In this document: positions 15,999 to 26,414 of the stretch, one piece after another
Layout: each line of letters opens with the position of its first letter
How positions within the stretch are numbered: the stretch's first letter is position 1
Source of the DNA: Streptomyces longispororuber
Lineage (GTDB): Bacteria > Actinomycetota > Actinomycetes > Streptomycetales > Streptomycetaceae
Length of the DNA stretch: 64,000 nt
Direction of reading: 5' to 3'
Assembly: GCF_014656095.1 (NCBI RefSeq)
Contig: NZ_BNBT01000002.1
Location: 1-64,000, forward strand
Translations under genes and position numbers: made by a program
The notes under the pieces: model-generated
What the model saw: only the letters and a program-made list of their open reading frames with translations
What the model was told of the DNA's origin: nothing
Database searches by the model: none

Positions 15999-16988
15999 CT
16001 AGCCGATGAGGGCCTGGTTGATCTGCCGGGTCGTCTGGGCGGCGACGCGGGGGCTGGCGGCGGCGTACGTGGTGTAGGCGTTCAGCCCGGTGGCCAGGGC
16101 CCAGCCGCGGCCCCGCAGCCACGTCGCGTCGTCCACGTCGAGGGCCTCGCGGAAGACGGCACGGCCGGTGGCCGACAGGAGGGTGTAGGCGATGATCAGG
16201 TCGCGGGCCGGGTCGCCGATGCCCAGTTCGCCGAAGTCGATGACCGCGCTGAGGCGGCCGTCGGCCGTCAGGAGGTTGCCGGTGTGGAAGTCGCCGTGGA
16301 CCCACACCGGCCCGCGGTCCTCCTCCCGCGCGGCGAGCGCGGCGTCCCACAGGCCGGTCAGCGCCACGGCGTCGAACACGCCGTCGACGTCGGCGATGGC
16401 GGCCCGCGTGGCCCGGTCCCGGTCGGCCAGCGGTCGCATGGCCAGGTCGCCGGTCGTGGGGCGCTCCGGCACGTCCTCGGGCGTGCACCGCCGCAGGGCG
16501 GTCAGGAACCCGGCCAGCGCGACGGCGGCCGCACGCGAGTCGGCCAGCGCCTCGACGGTCGCGACCTGTCCGTCCAGCCAGCGCGACACCGCCCAGGGCC
16601 AGGGGTAGCCGAAGTCGGGCTGCCCCACGCCCATCGGGACCGGCACCGCCAGGGGCAGCCGCGGGGCGAGCCTCGGCAGCCACACGGCCTCCTTCTCCGC
16701 CTGTGCCCTGGCCCCGGCGTGGCGGGGCAGCCGTACGGACAGCTCCGTGCCGAGCCGGTGGATCACATGGTCGGATCCGCCCGGCTCGACCCGTTCGAGA
16801 GGCAGACCGGCCCACTGCGGGAACTGCGTGTCGACCAGACGCCTGACCAGCGCGGTGTCGATGGCGGGGCGCACGTCCTCCGCGGGCTCGGGTCGCACTC
16901 CCTCCGCGGGGTCGGTGCGCGTGCCCTCCGCGGGATCGGTGCGCGTGCCCTCCGCGGGCCCGGCCGCATCCGTTGCTCGGGTCGTCAC
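15999..16988 (-). CDS. aminoglycoside phosphotransferase (APH) family kinase-like protein, 329 aa
   Basis: Catalytic loop WVHGDFHTGNLL (HGD-x-H-x2-N) and metal motif VIDFGELGIGDPARDL are intact, and the ATP-side region (GSDHVIHRLGTELSVRLP) is present. The family phosphorylates diverse small molecules; a substrate cannot be inferred and resistance should not be assumed. Start is GTG 16988 with GGGAGCGG upstream. Residues 10-41 are four 8-residue repeats that extend the normal N-terminus. Confidence 0.88.
   Translation of the reverse strand: MTTRATDAAGPAEGTRTDPAEGTRTDPAEGVRPEPAEDVRPAIDTALVRRLVDTQFPQWAGLPLERVEPGGSDHVIHRLGTELSVRLPRHAGARAQAEKEAVWLPRLAPRLPLAVPVPMGVGQPDFGYPWPWAVSRWLDGQVATVEALADSRAAAVALAGFLTALRRCTPEDVPERPTTGDLAMRPLADRDRATRAAIADVDGVFDAVALTGLWDAALAAREEDRGPVWVHGDFHTGNLLTADGRLSAVIDFGELGIGDPARDLIIAYTLLSATGRAVFREALDVDDATWLRGRGWALATGLNAYTTYAAASPRVAAQTTRQINQALIG
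16866..16961 (-). repeat. 4-unit 24-bp in-frame repeat in the APH-like gene
   Basis: Encodes GPAEGTRT, DPAEGTRT, DPAEGVRP and EPAEDVRP (residues 10-41). Confidence 0.9.
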
Positions 16989-17195
16989 AGAAACCGCTCC
17001 CGGGATCGGCCCACCGCGGTCGGCGGGCGGTCGGGATCATCACAGCGCGTCGAAGGGCCGGATGTCGACGCAATTTCCGCGCCGGGGGCGGGCCACCGTC
17101 CGCACACCACCAACGTCATCATGGAGGCACACCAAGGGACTTCACCTCTCACCGAGGCCCGCCCCCGGGCCCCCCACCTCATGGAGGCACACGCA

Positions 17196-17960
17196 GTGGA
17201 ACGCATCGGCATCATAGGAGTGGGCGAGATCGGCCGGGCCCTGGTGGCGGGCCTGTGCGACGGGAGCGGCCCGTCGCCGGAGGTGTTCCTGTCCCCCCGG
17301 GGCGCCCGCACCGCCGCCGAACTGGCCGGGCGCCACAAGAACGTGCGGGTGTGCGCCGACAACCAAGAGGTCGTGGACCGCTCCGAACTGGTCGTCATCG
17401 CCGTACGCCGCCAGGACCGGCACGCGGCCCTGTCCGGTCTGCGGGTGGGCGGCGACAAGACGGTGGTCAACGTCATGGCCGGGGTCGGCAACGACGAGCT
17501 GCGCCGGACCCTGGACACCGCGGCCCCGCTGGTGCGGGCCATTCCCCTGCCGGCCGTCCGCGAGCGCCGCTCCGTCACGGTGGTGTACCCCTCGCACCCC
17601 GAAGTGGACGCCCTCTTCACGCGGTTGGGCGGTGTGCTCCCGGTCGCGGACGAGGCGGCGTACAACGTGTTCTCGGCGCTGACGGGGACACTGACCGCCC
17701 ACTACGCGTACCTCGCCACGCTCACGACGTGGGCCGCCGGGCACGGCGTCGACCCCGGCGAGGCCGAACGCTACGTCCGCGGTCTCTTCCAGGGCGTCGG
17801 CCGCTCCCTCGGGGACGAGTCCCGCTCCCTGCACCAGCTCGCGGCCGACCACGAGACCCCGAACGGGAGCAACGAACGCATCCGCACCACGTGGTTCGAC
17901 ACCGCCACCTCCGAGGCGCTCAAGAAGGCCCTCGACGGCCTCCTCACCGACCTGTCGTGA
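17196..17960 (+). CDS. pyrroline-5-carboxylate reductase-like NADP oxidoreductase, 254 aa
   Basis: Rossmann dinucleotide motif IGIIGVGEIGRAL at the N-terminus, then VVIAVRRQD, VVNVMAGV and the helical C-terminal dimer domain (ALTGTLTAHYAYLATLTTWA) of ProC-like proteins. GGAGG 8 nt before GTG 17196 favours it over the ATG at 17181, which lies within that RBS. The usual ProC substrate loop is poorly matched, so catalysis of proline synthesis is uncertain. The stop codon lies inside a 14-bp repeat array. Confidence 0.82.
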   Translation: MERIGIIGVGEIGRALVAGLCDGSGPSPEVFLSPRGARTAAELAGRHKNVRVCADNQEVVDRSELVVIAVRRQDRHAALSGLRVGGDKTVVNVMAGVGNDELRRTLDTAAPLVRAIPLPAVRERRSVTVVYPSHPEVDALFTRLGGVLPVADEAAYNVFSALTGTLTAHYAYLATLTTWAAGHGVDPGEAERYVRGLFQGVGRSLGDESRSLHQLAADHETPNGSNERIRTTWFDTATSEALKKALDGLLTDLS

Positions 17961-18032
17961 CCGACCTGTCGTAACCAACCTGTTCTCCCCGGCCTGTTCT
18001 CACCGGCCTCCCGCAACCGACTTGTCGTAGCC
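17949..18032 (+). repeat. 6-unit 14-bp array (GACCTGTCGTGACC type)
   Basis: Units start at 17949, 17963, 17977, 17991, 18005 and 18019. The first encodes the last residues and stop of the upstream gene; the rest fill the convergent gap toward the TetR gene. The same core CTGTCGTGA recurs in the array at 63648-63717. Confidence 0.9.
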
Positions 18033-18081
18033 CGTGGGCGCGAACGGCCGGGGTCAGGGACGCGTGCCGCATCACGTGACG

Positions 18082-18639
18082 TCAGCGCAACAGGCGTTGC
18101 TGGATGAGTTCCATGACCTCGGCCGCGCTGCGGCCGCCGTGGTCGACGGTCAGCAGCCGGTTGCCGATCCACACCGTGAAGCAGAGCGTGCAGCGGACCT
18201 CGACCTCCTCGGGGTCGGCGCAGAAGCCGCCGAACAGGCGGCGCAGATAGTCCATCCGCCGGTTGTCGACCCGCCGCAGCCGCTCCGCCACCGCCGGGTC
18301 GCGCCGCGCCCAGTCGCGTACCGCGGAGTCGGTGTGGAGGTCCGTGAGCAGGCCGTCGCCGGACGCGGCGAGGGAGAACAGCCGCCGCAGCCTGGTCCGC
18401 GCGTCGCCGCCGCCCGCCTCGACCTTCTCGATCACCGCCGTGGTCACGTCCCGCTCCCAGGCGTCGAGCATGTCCTCCAACAGGGCCTGACGGCCGGAGA
18501 AGTGCCAGTAGAAGCCCCCTCGGGTGACGCCGAGCGCCTGGGCGAGCAGCTCGATCCGTACCGCTTCCACCCCGCCGTCGCGCAGCGCCCGCAGGCCCTC
18601 GGCGATCCAACTGCCGCGCGGCGTACGCACCGTGGCCAT
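18082..18639 (-). CDS. TetR family transcriptional regulator, 185 aa
   Basis: N-terminal HTH (residues about 8-52: GSWIAEGLRALRDGG, LLAQALGVTRGGFYWHFSGR) and an all-helical ligand domain. ATG 18639 has GAGAGGTGA 8 nt upstream; the GTG 12 bp earlier overlaps that site and is rejected. It is divergent from the molybdopterin-type gene at 18842, with two copies of a palindromic site between them, so local repression of that gene and of itself is likely. Confidence 0.92.
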   Translation of the reverse strand: MATVRTPRGSWIAEGLRALRDGGVEAVRIELLAQALGVTRGGFYWHFSGRQALLEDMLDAWERDVTTAVIEKVEAGGGDARTRLRRLFSLAASGDGLLTDLHTDSAVRDWARRDPAVAERLRRVDNRRMDYLRRLFGGFCADPEEVEVRCTLCFTVWIGNRLLTVDHGGRSAAEVMELIQQRLLR

Positions 18640-18664
18640 GACGCAGGTCACCTCTCCGCCTTCT

Positions 18665-18722
18665 GTACAGCACTGTATGGATCAGCCTACTGTCGTTGTC
18701 CATACAGCACTGTACGGATCAG
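18665..18722. promoter_or_regulatory. twin TetR operators
   Basis: Two 21-bp near-identical sites, 18665-18685 and 18702-18722, differ only at the palindrome edges. Each holds TACAG-CA-CTGTA followed by (T/C)GGATCAG. Centre spacing is 37 bp, about 3.5 helix turns. Location between divergent TetR and target genes supports the assignment. Confidence 0.85.
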
Positions 18723-18841
18723 GGGTGCGCTGCCGCACCGCCGCCCGGCCCCCGGGCCCCGGCCCGGACACCGGGCTCCGGCACCGCGCCCGGGGCGCGC
18801 CGAGGTGACGCCGTGCGACACCCGCCCCGTGGAGGACCGAC

Positions 18842-19513
18842 ATGACGCTTCCCCCGGGCCAACGTGCCGCCGACGGGTTCCCGCGCTTCGGCACCCATCT
18901 CCACCGCCCGCCCCCGCCGGTCCCCGCCGACCCGGTGATCGTGATCGGCGGGGCCCTGACCGAGACCCTCACGCTGTCCGTGGCGGACCTCGCCCACCTG
19001 CCGCGCAGGGAGCTGCGGGCCGACTTCCACTGCGTCGCCGGGTGGTCGGCCACCAACCTGCTGTGGGAGGGGGTCGCGTTCGGGCCCTTCTACCGCACCC
19101 GGATCGAACCGCTGCTCAGGCCGGGCGCGCGGATCAGCCATGTCGTGTTCGAGGGGCTCGACGGCTACCGGTCGACCGCGTGGCTGGAGGACGCGCTGGC
19201 CGAGGACGTGCTCCTCGCCGACCGGCTCGACGGGCAGCCGCTGGACGGCGGCCACGGCGCTCCGGTGCGGCTGGTCAGCCCCGGCCAGTACGGCTTCGTC
19301 AGTACGAAGCACCTGTGCGGCATCTCGTTCCACGCGTCCAAGCCCCCGGACTTCGACCGCTGGTCGCCCATCGCGGGACACCCCCGGGCGCGGGTCTGGC
19401 TGGAGGAACGGCACCGGCACCTTCCCGGGCGCCTGGTACGCCCCGTCTACCGGGGGCTGATCAGGCCGATCCGCTCCCTGAGCGCCCGGGGCAGCCGCGC
19501 CAAGCCGGAGTGA
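18842..19513 (+). CDS. sulfite-oxidase-like molybdopterin oxidoreductase, 223 aa
   Basis: Single molybdopterin-binding domain of the SUOX/YedY type: IGGALTETLTLSVADLAHLP, then DFHCVAGWSATN with the expected molybdenum-ligand Cys (about residue 64), then GYRSTAWLEDALAEDVLLA and the SPGQYGFVSTKHLCGI segment. No signal peptide or dimerisation domain is visible, so a small cytosolic variant is likely. RBS GGAGGA precedes ATG 18842. Control by the divergent TetR regulator is inferred from the twin operators. The electron acceptor is unknown. Confidence 0.88.
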   Translation: MTLPPGQRAADGFPRFGTHLHRPPPPVPADPVIVIGGALTETLTLSVADLAHLPRRELRADFHCVAGWSATNLLWEGVAFGPFYRTRIEPLLRPGARISHVVFEGLDGYRSTAWLEDALAEDVLLADRLDGQPLDGGHGAPVRLVSPGQYGFVSTKHLCGISFHASKPPDFDRWSPIAGHPRARVWLEERHRHLPGRLVRPVYRGLIRPIRSLSARGSRAKPE

Positions 19514-19687
19514 GGGGCGTGCCCCGCTCGGGTCGCCCCGCCGGACCGCTCGCCCCGGTCCCCCGCCGCTGCCGCGCCCTGCGCCCCGTCCGGGCGCGGG
19601 CCCGTCCGGGCGCGGGGACCCGACGCCCCGCACGGGTAGGACTGCACCGTGCCCGGCCGGTGCGGCCGGAGGCGGAAGGAGGACGAG

Positions 19688-20950
19688 GTGCGCAGGATCG
19701 CGATCGTGGGGGCCGGACAGGCGGGGCTGCAATTGGCGCTCGGGCTGCTCGACGCCGGGTACGACGTCACGCTGGTCGCCGACCGGCGGCCCGAGGAGGT
19801 CCGGGGCGGGCGGGTCACCTCGACCCAGCTCATGTTCGGCCCGGCCCTGCGCCTCGAACGGGCGGCCGGGCTCGCGCTGTGGGACGACACGGCGCCCGTG
19901 ATGCCGGGGTTCGAGCTCAGCACCTGGGAGCCGGAGGCCGAACCCCGGGCACCGGTGCGCCGGTTCGCCGCACGGTTCGACGACGAGGTGCGCTCCGTGG
20001 ACCAGCGGGTGAAGCTGGCGGCGTGGCTGGAGCTGTTCGAGGAGCGCGGCGGCCGCCCGGAGTACCGGTCCGCCGGCCCCGCCGACGTGGGGGCCCTCGC
20101 CGCCGCCCACGAGCTCACCGTGCTCGCGACCGGGCGCGGCGAGCTGTCCGCGCTCTTCGCCCCCGACCCCTCCTGGCCCCGCCACGACCGGCCCGCGCGG
20201 ACACTCGCCTGCTTCTACGTGCGCGGGGGCGCGCACGACGGCTCCGACCCCGCCGCCGCGTACGTCCGCAACACCGGGGTGCCCACGACCGGTGACGTCA
20301 TCATCCTGCGCGCCCTGACGGTGGGCGGCCCGTGCGACATCCTGCTGTTCGAGGGCAAGTGGGGCGGTGCGTACGACTGCTGGGCCGACCGGCCCTCCGC
20401 CGCTGACGGCCTGCGGCGCGCCCTCGGGCTGCTGCGGACGTACGCGCCGTGGGAGTACGAGCGGTTCCGCGACGCCGTGCCCACCGACGCGGGGGCCGCC
20501 CTGTACGGCGGCATCACCCCGGCGGTCCGCCGCCCGGTGGCGCGCGTGGGCGACCGGGCCGTGCTCGGCCTCGCGGACGCCGTCGCCGTCCACGACCCGA
20601 TCACCGGCCAAGGCGCCAACAACGCCGCCCGCGCGGCGAGCAGTTACCTCGCCGCCATCCGGGAGCGCGGCGAACTGCCCTTCGACGAGGCGTGGATGCG
20701 GCGGACCTTCGCCGCGTACTGGGACGGCGCCCGGCACACGCACGCCTTCACCGAGTTCATGCTGCGCGAGCCGCAGCCCGACCACGCGCGCCGGGTCCTG
20801 GAAACCGCCTTCGACGAGCCGGAGGTCGCCCACCGCTTCGCCAACGGCTACGCCGATCCGCCGTCCTACGGCCCGTGGCTGCTGGACCCCGCCGGGGCCG
20901 AGGCCTACCTCGCCCGGTTCGCCGGAAGGTCCGACGCGCCGGGCTCGTAG
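19688..20950 (+). CDS. styrene-monooxygenase (StyA)-like FAD oxygenase, 420 aa
   Basis: N-terminal FAD motif IAIVGAGQAGLQLALGLL (GxGxxG), the StyA-typical RVTSTQLMFG block, a second FAD contact (VLGLADAVAVHDPITGQGAN, residues about 295-314) and a helical C-terminus. The start is GTG 19688 with GGAAGGAGG 5 nt upstream. Two-component StyA-type enzymes need a flavin reductase; none is adjacent. Substrate is not readable from sequence; epoxidation or another oxygenation is the family expectation. Confidence 0.88.
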   Translation: MRRIAIVGAGQAGLQLALGLLDAGYDVTLVADRRPEEVRGGRVTSTQLMFGPALRLERAAGLALWDDTAPVMPGFELSTWEPEAEPRAPVRRFAARFDDEVRSVDQRVKLAAWLELFEERGGRPEYRSAGPADVGALAAAHELTVLATGRGELSALFAPDPSWPRHDRPARTLACFYVRGGAHDGSDPAAAYVRNTGVPTTGDVIILRALTVGGPCDILLFEGKWGGAYDCWADRPSAADGLRRALGLLRTYAPWEYERFRDAVPTDAGAALYGGITPAVRRPVARVGDRAVLGLADAVAVHDPITGQGANNAARAASSYLAAIRERGELPFDEAWMRRTFAAYWDGARHTHAFTEFMLREPQPDHARRVLETAFDEPEVAHRFANGYADPPSYGPWLLDPAGAEAYLARFAGRSDAPGS

Positions 20951-21030
20951 CGCGTACGCGTACCGCCTCGGTTCGGGAGATCACCTCAGCCCTGATCACT
21001 AGGCCCAGGTGGTCGGCTCGGCCCAGGTGG

Positions 21031-21222
21031 TCAGCTCGGGTGGTCGGGGCGCTGCGCGGGCGGCGTGCCGCCCCCTTCGCCGCCGCCCTTGCCACCGCGG
21101 TCCGTGCCGTGGGCCCGGGAGCCGCGCCTGCTCTCCTGTGACGCCTTGAGCTCCCGGCTGTCCTGGGGAGTGCTCGCTCCCTTGTCGCTGCGCCGCATCT
21201 CCGGCTGCTGGGGGTTCGCCAT
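21031..21222 (-). CDS. small polar hypothetical protein, 63 aa
   Basis: MANPQQPEMRRSDKGAS start, then a highly charged, Gly-rich disordered sequence ending QRPDHPS. ATG 21222 has GGAAGGG upstream. I do not know a function; it looks like the small stress-type hydrophilic proteins common in streptomycetes. Just past its end (21002-21037) an 18-bp unit GGCCCAGGTGGTCGGCTC is tandemly duplicated. Confidence 0.6.
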   Translation of the reverse strand: MANPQQPEMRRSDKGASTPQDSRELKASQESRRGSRAHGTDRGGKGGGEGGGTPPAQRPDHPS

Positions 21223-21411
21223 GGCACTCGGCCCTTCCGTGTCGCGGTCGTGGTCCCCGCCCGCCCCACCATCGTCCGCGCTCCCCACCCCCGTCGCCAC
21301 CGGACCGGGCGGACACCCGCGCCGCCATCGAGGCAGCGTGCCCGAATTTATATGTTTTGTTCGTTTGTGGCGCTGGAGGGCGGGGGAACCCCGCTGGAGG
21401 AGGTGATTGTC

Positions 21412-21612
21412 GTGCCCCAGCCCGGCAGCAAGAAGTACGACACCAAGCGGGCCAGGCTCCGCAAGGAGGCGGAGCGGTCGGGGATCTCCGACCAGGACGC
21501 CAACGACGCCGCGAACACGTCCTTGCAGCGGGACCCCCACTGGCAGAGCGACGGGCCGCGCACCGAGCGCGGCCGGGGCCCGAAGGGCGAACGCCCCGGG
21601 AACACCGGCTGA
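21412..21612 (+). CDS. small hydrophilic hypothetical protein, 66 aa
   Basis: Starts VPQPGSKKYDTKRARLRKEA and continues with SGISDQDANDAANTSLQ. GGAGGAGG 8 nt before GTG 21412 decides the start over GTG 21403, which lies inside the RBS. The protein is charged and helix-rich with no known domain. It ends at a strong terminator shared with the convergent baeRF gene. Confidence 0.7.
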   Translation: MPQPGSKKYDTKRARLRKEAERSGISDQDANDAANTSLQRDPHWQSDGPRTERGRGPKGERPGNTG

Positions 21613-21635
21613 GACGCCGTCCCTCCGCCGCCCGA

Positions 21636-21664
21636 GGGCGGGACCGCCAGGCGCGGTCCCGCCC
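21636..21664. terminator. bidirectional hairpin terminator
   Basis: Stem GGGCGGGACCGC (21636-21647) with its complement (21653-21664) and a 5-nt loop, between two convergent genes. Confidence 0.85.
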
Positions 21665-21690
21665 CTCCGCGCCCCGGGCGGCCGACGCCG

Positions 21691-22833
21691 CTAGACGGGT
21701 GCCTGTTCGTACGTCCAGCGCAGCAGGGCGCCGAGACCGCCGGACGGGACGTCCGTGCCGTCCCCGTCCGCGGCGGGAACGAGCAGGACGTCGGCGGCGG
21801 TCGCGGCGGCCGCCCGCAGCAGCGCGTCGTCGGCGCGCACCGGTGTCGCCTCGCCGCCCTCGCTCAGGGTCTGCGCGTCGGTGCGGCGCACGGCCACCTG
21901 GTCGGGCTCGCCGCCGACCCACGTCTCCTTGGCCAGGTCCGCGCCGTCGGGCCGGATGAGCAGCGTGTCGATGCGGTGCCCCTGGGCCGCCTCCACCAGC
22001 GCGGGCACGCCCTCCACCGCGTCCCCGGGGCCGTTGTCCGCGCGCCCGGCGCGGAACCGGTCGAGCGCCTCGTCGAGGCGCCGCCGGGTGTGCTGCTCCC
22101 TGGCCCGCTCGACGGCCTCCTCCAGCGCGGCGGAGGAGGAGCCCGCGGCGCGCCCGCCGTGCTCCGTCTCCGCCGTCACGTCCCGCAGGTCCTCCGGCAG
22201 TCGCTCCCGTACGGCGGGCCGCTCCCGGGGGTCGCCGACGAGCACGATCATGTCGGCGCCCGACTCCTCGTACGCCGAGGCCAGCGCCTCGGCGATCTCA
22301 CCGGCGTTGTGGTCCCAGGTGTTCTCGACCTTGAGCTGGAAGTGCCGCTCGGACCAGTCGGAGGTGGCCGCCCGGTGGACCGGCCACTGCCGCCCCTCCA
22401 CCTGCCCGGCGTCCCGCGGCCCCGCCGCCCCGCGCAACTCGAAGTCCGCGCCGGTCCGGTCGATGTACGCCACCAGGCACACCGGGTCCTGGCCCGCCAG
22501 CTCCACCAGCGGCGTCAGCCGGGGCAGCGGCGCCCAGCAGGCGATCTGCCGCTGCGGCGGCCGGGAGAGACGGTGGCTGAGCACCACTTCCCCGCCGGCG
22601 GCGAAGACCACGCGGCCGGCCGGGTCCTCGGCGGGGCCGACGGCCGCCAGGGCCTCGCGCACCGCTCGCGTGGTCGGCGCGTCCGCGCCCTGCCCCTCCA
22701 GCGTCCGGCACGCGTCCTGCACCGACAGCTCCCGCCGCTTCGCGCCGGCCTCGTCGTTCTGGGCGACGTCGAAGTAGACGGTGGCCCACGGGCCGGGGCG
22801 CTCGAAAAGCGGTCCCAGAAAAGACAGCCGCAT
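21691..22833 (-). CDS. baeRF / Vms1-like release-factor-fold protein (Rv2629 type), 380 aa
   Basis: Matches the actinobacterial Rv2629-like group of bacterial archaeo-eukaryotic release-factor-fold (baeRF) proteins. An N-terminal domain carries FERPGPWATVYFDVAQNDEAGA and RRELSVQDACRTLEGQGAD. The central segment is VCLVAYIDRTGADFEL. The C-terminal eRF1_3-like domain carries DMIVLVGDPRERPAVRERLP and RRLDEALDRF. Proteins of this fold act on stalled or hibernating ribosomes or as peptidyl-tRNA hydrolases; no GGQ motif is visible, as in other baeRF members. Divergent from katE, in a stress-gene neighbourhood. Confidence 0.8.
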   Translation of the reverse strand: MRLSFLGPLFERPGPWATVYFDVAQNDEAGAKRRELSVQDACRTLEGQGADAPTTRAVREALAAVGPAEDPAGRVVFAAGGEVVLSHRLSRPPQRQIACWAPLPRLTPLVELAGQDPVCLVAYIDRTGADFELRGAAGPRDAGQVEGRQWPVHRAATSDWSERHFQLKVENTWDHNAGEIAEALASAYEESGADMIVLVGDPRERPAVRERLPEDLRDVTAETEHGGRAAGSSSAALEEAVERAREQHTRRRLDEALDRFRAGRADNGPGDAVEGVPALVEAAQGHRIDTLLIRPDGADLAKETWVGGEPDQVAVRRTDAQTLSEGGEATPVRADDALLRAAAATAADVLLVPAADGDGTDVPSGGLGALLRWTYEQAPV

Positions 22834-23284
22834 GCTCTCTCCTCACTCATCCCGTTCTCAGGCTGGCGCCCTACGGGCACACACAAGGACACGCAGCAGC
22901 CTCCTTTCTAGCGCGAAAAGCCGCATACTGCGCTTTCAGGGCAGCACCGAGGGTTCCGCGGGCCACCGCGCGCCGACCCCCGGGACGCCGTTCGAGCCGC
23001 GCGCGAATGTTCCCCGTTGACGGGGTACATGGAGCGGGCAGCCGACCCGCACCCGGGCGGCGCACCGGGTCACTCCGTCGACGCGCGAGCGGTGCGGGGC
23101 CCACCACCCCGTGAGACGTTGACAGCGACGGAAACCCATACCCAGGCATACGAAGACGTACAACGACACATACGAACACACACAGACACATGCAGGTATG
23201 GCGCTCCACTCCTCCCCGTGCAGCGGCATCCCTACGCCCGGCCACCACGACGGCGGCCGGCCAGAGACGAAGGAAGCGTCCTCG
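22834..23284. other. 451-bp divergent intergenic region with AC-rich stretch
   Basis: No gene is seen. A consensus -35-like TTGACA lies at 23119-23124 on the plus strand, but no good -10 at the usual spacing. Positions 23135-23196 are unusually low in GC for the window and dominated by AC/ACA steps (CATACGAACACACACAGACA). A smaller AC-rich patch is at 22878-22895. It probably holds both promoters of the baeRF and katE genes. Confidence 0.5.
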
Positions 23285-25558
<2,274 letters not shown>

Positions 25559-25602
25559 GCAGGCCCCTCCCCGGCCCGCCCGCTGTCCCCGTCCCCGACC
25601 CC

Positions 25603-25640
25603 GTGCCCCGGCCGTACGACCACCGTCCCGGCCGGGGCAC
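25603..25640 (+). terminator. katE terminator hairpin
   Basis: GTGCCCCGGCC (25603-25613) pairs perfectly with 25630-25640; the 16-nt loop contains the first copy of the GTACGACC repeat unit. Confidence 0.65.
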
Positions 25641-25860
25641 GGGCCGTCGCCTCCGGCCGTACGGCGGCCGTCCGGGCGGGGGCTCGGGCACCACTCCCCG
25701 GTCGTACGACCACCGTCCGGTCGGTCACCGTACGACCACCGTCCGGTCGGTCACCGTACGACCACCGTCCGGACCGGGGCACGGCCACCACCCCTTGGCC
25801 GCACGACCACCACCCCGGCCGGGCCCCGGCCACCACCCGCCCCGGTACCACTGTTCCGGC
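25604..25860. repeat. GTACGACCACCGTCCGG minisatellite
   Basis: The core has exact 26-bp periodicity (copies at 25704, 25730 and 25756). Degenerate copies occur at 25614, 25658 and 25799 onward. It fills the 388-bp gap between katE and the next gene. No ORF is credible there. Confidence 0.85.
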
Positions 25861-25946
25861 CGGGGCGTTCCGTCCGCCGCGCGTCGTGCCCGGCTCCGGG
25901 CCGGGTGCCCGCAGTGGGCGCGGCGCCCCGTCACACCAGGATGCCC

Positions 25947-26414
25947 ATGCAGACGTTCCTGCCCTTCCCGGACTTCACCGCGTCCGCCGCCGCGCTCGAC
26001 GCGCGGCGCCTGGGCAAGCAGCGGGTCGAGGCCCTGCAGGTGCTGCGCGGTCTCACGGTGCCCGGGTACGGCTGGCGGAACCACCCGGCGGTCCGCATGT
26101 GGACCGGCTACGAGGAGGCCCTCGTCCGCTACGGCCTGGACATCTGCGGCGTCTGGACGGCCACCGGCCGGGCGGACACCTGCGCCACCACGCTGCTGAC
26201 CGACTTCACCGCCCACCGGCCCGACGGCGGCGTCCGTACGCAGGAGGAACTGGCCGCGGACGGCGAGCTGCCCCCGTGGCTGGGCGACCCCGCCTTCCAC
26301 CGCAGCCACCAGTCGGCCCTGCGGCGCAAGGACCCCGAGATCTACGCGGCGCTGTTCCCCGGCGTCCCCGACGACCTGCCCTACGTCTGGCCCGCCTCGG
26401 ACCGGACCGGCTGA
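25947..26414 (+). CDS. pyrimidine-dimer-glycosylase-like / MSMEG_6728-type protein, 155 aa
   Basis: MQTFLPFPDFTASAAALDAR, RLGKQRVEALQVLRGL, GYGWRNHPAVRMWTGYEEAL and the C-terminal HRSHQSALRRKDPEIY are the blocks I know from the MSMEG_6728 family, which is related to pyrimidine dimer DNA glycosylases (T4 endonuclease V-like). That would make it a DNA-repair enzyme, unproven. ATG 25947 is chosen because it begins the conserved MQTFLPF; an in-frame ATG lies 6 bp earlier. Its 3' end overlaps the convergent MFS gene by 34 bp. Confidence 0.8.
   Translation: MQTFLPFPDFTASAAALDARRLGKQRVEALQVLRGLTVPGYGWRNHPAVRMWTGYEEALVRYGLDICGVWTATGRADTCATTLLTDFTAHRPDGGVRTQEELAADGELPPWLGDPAFHRSHQSALRRKDPEIYAALFPGVPDDLPYVWPASDRTG

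Noticed and set aside
15999..16988. Aminoglycoside resistance gene
   Set aside because: Only the general APH kinase motifs are visible; nothing shows an antibiotic substrate, so only the fold is claimed.
17949..18032. 14-bp repeats as plasmid-type iterons or an origin
   Set aside because: No replication initiator, DnaA boxes or AT-rich melting region nearby; the array begins inside a coding end.
25604..25860. Possible CRISPR array
   Set aside because: Repeats abut one another with no unique spacers of even length, and no cas genes are present; it is a minisatellite.
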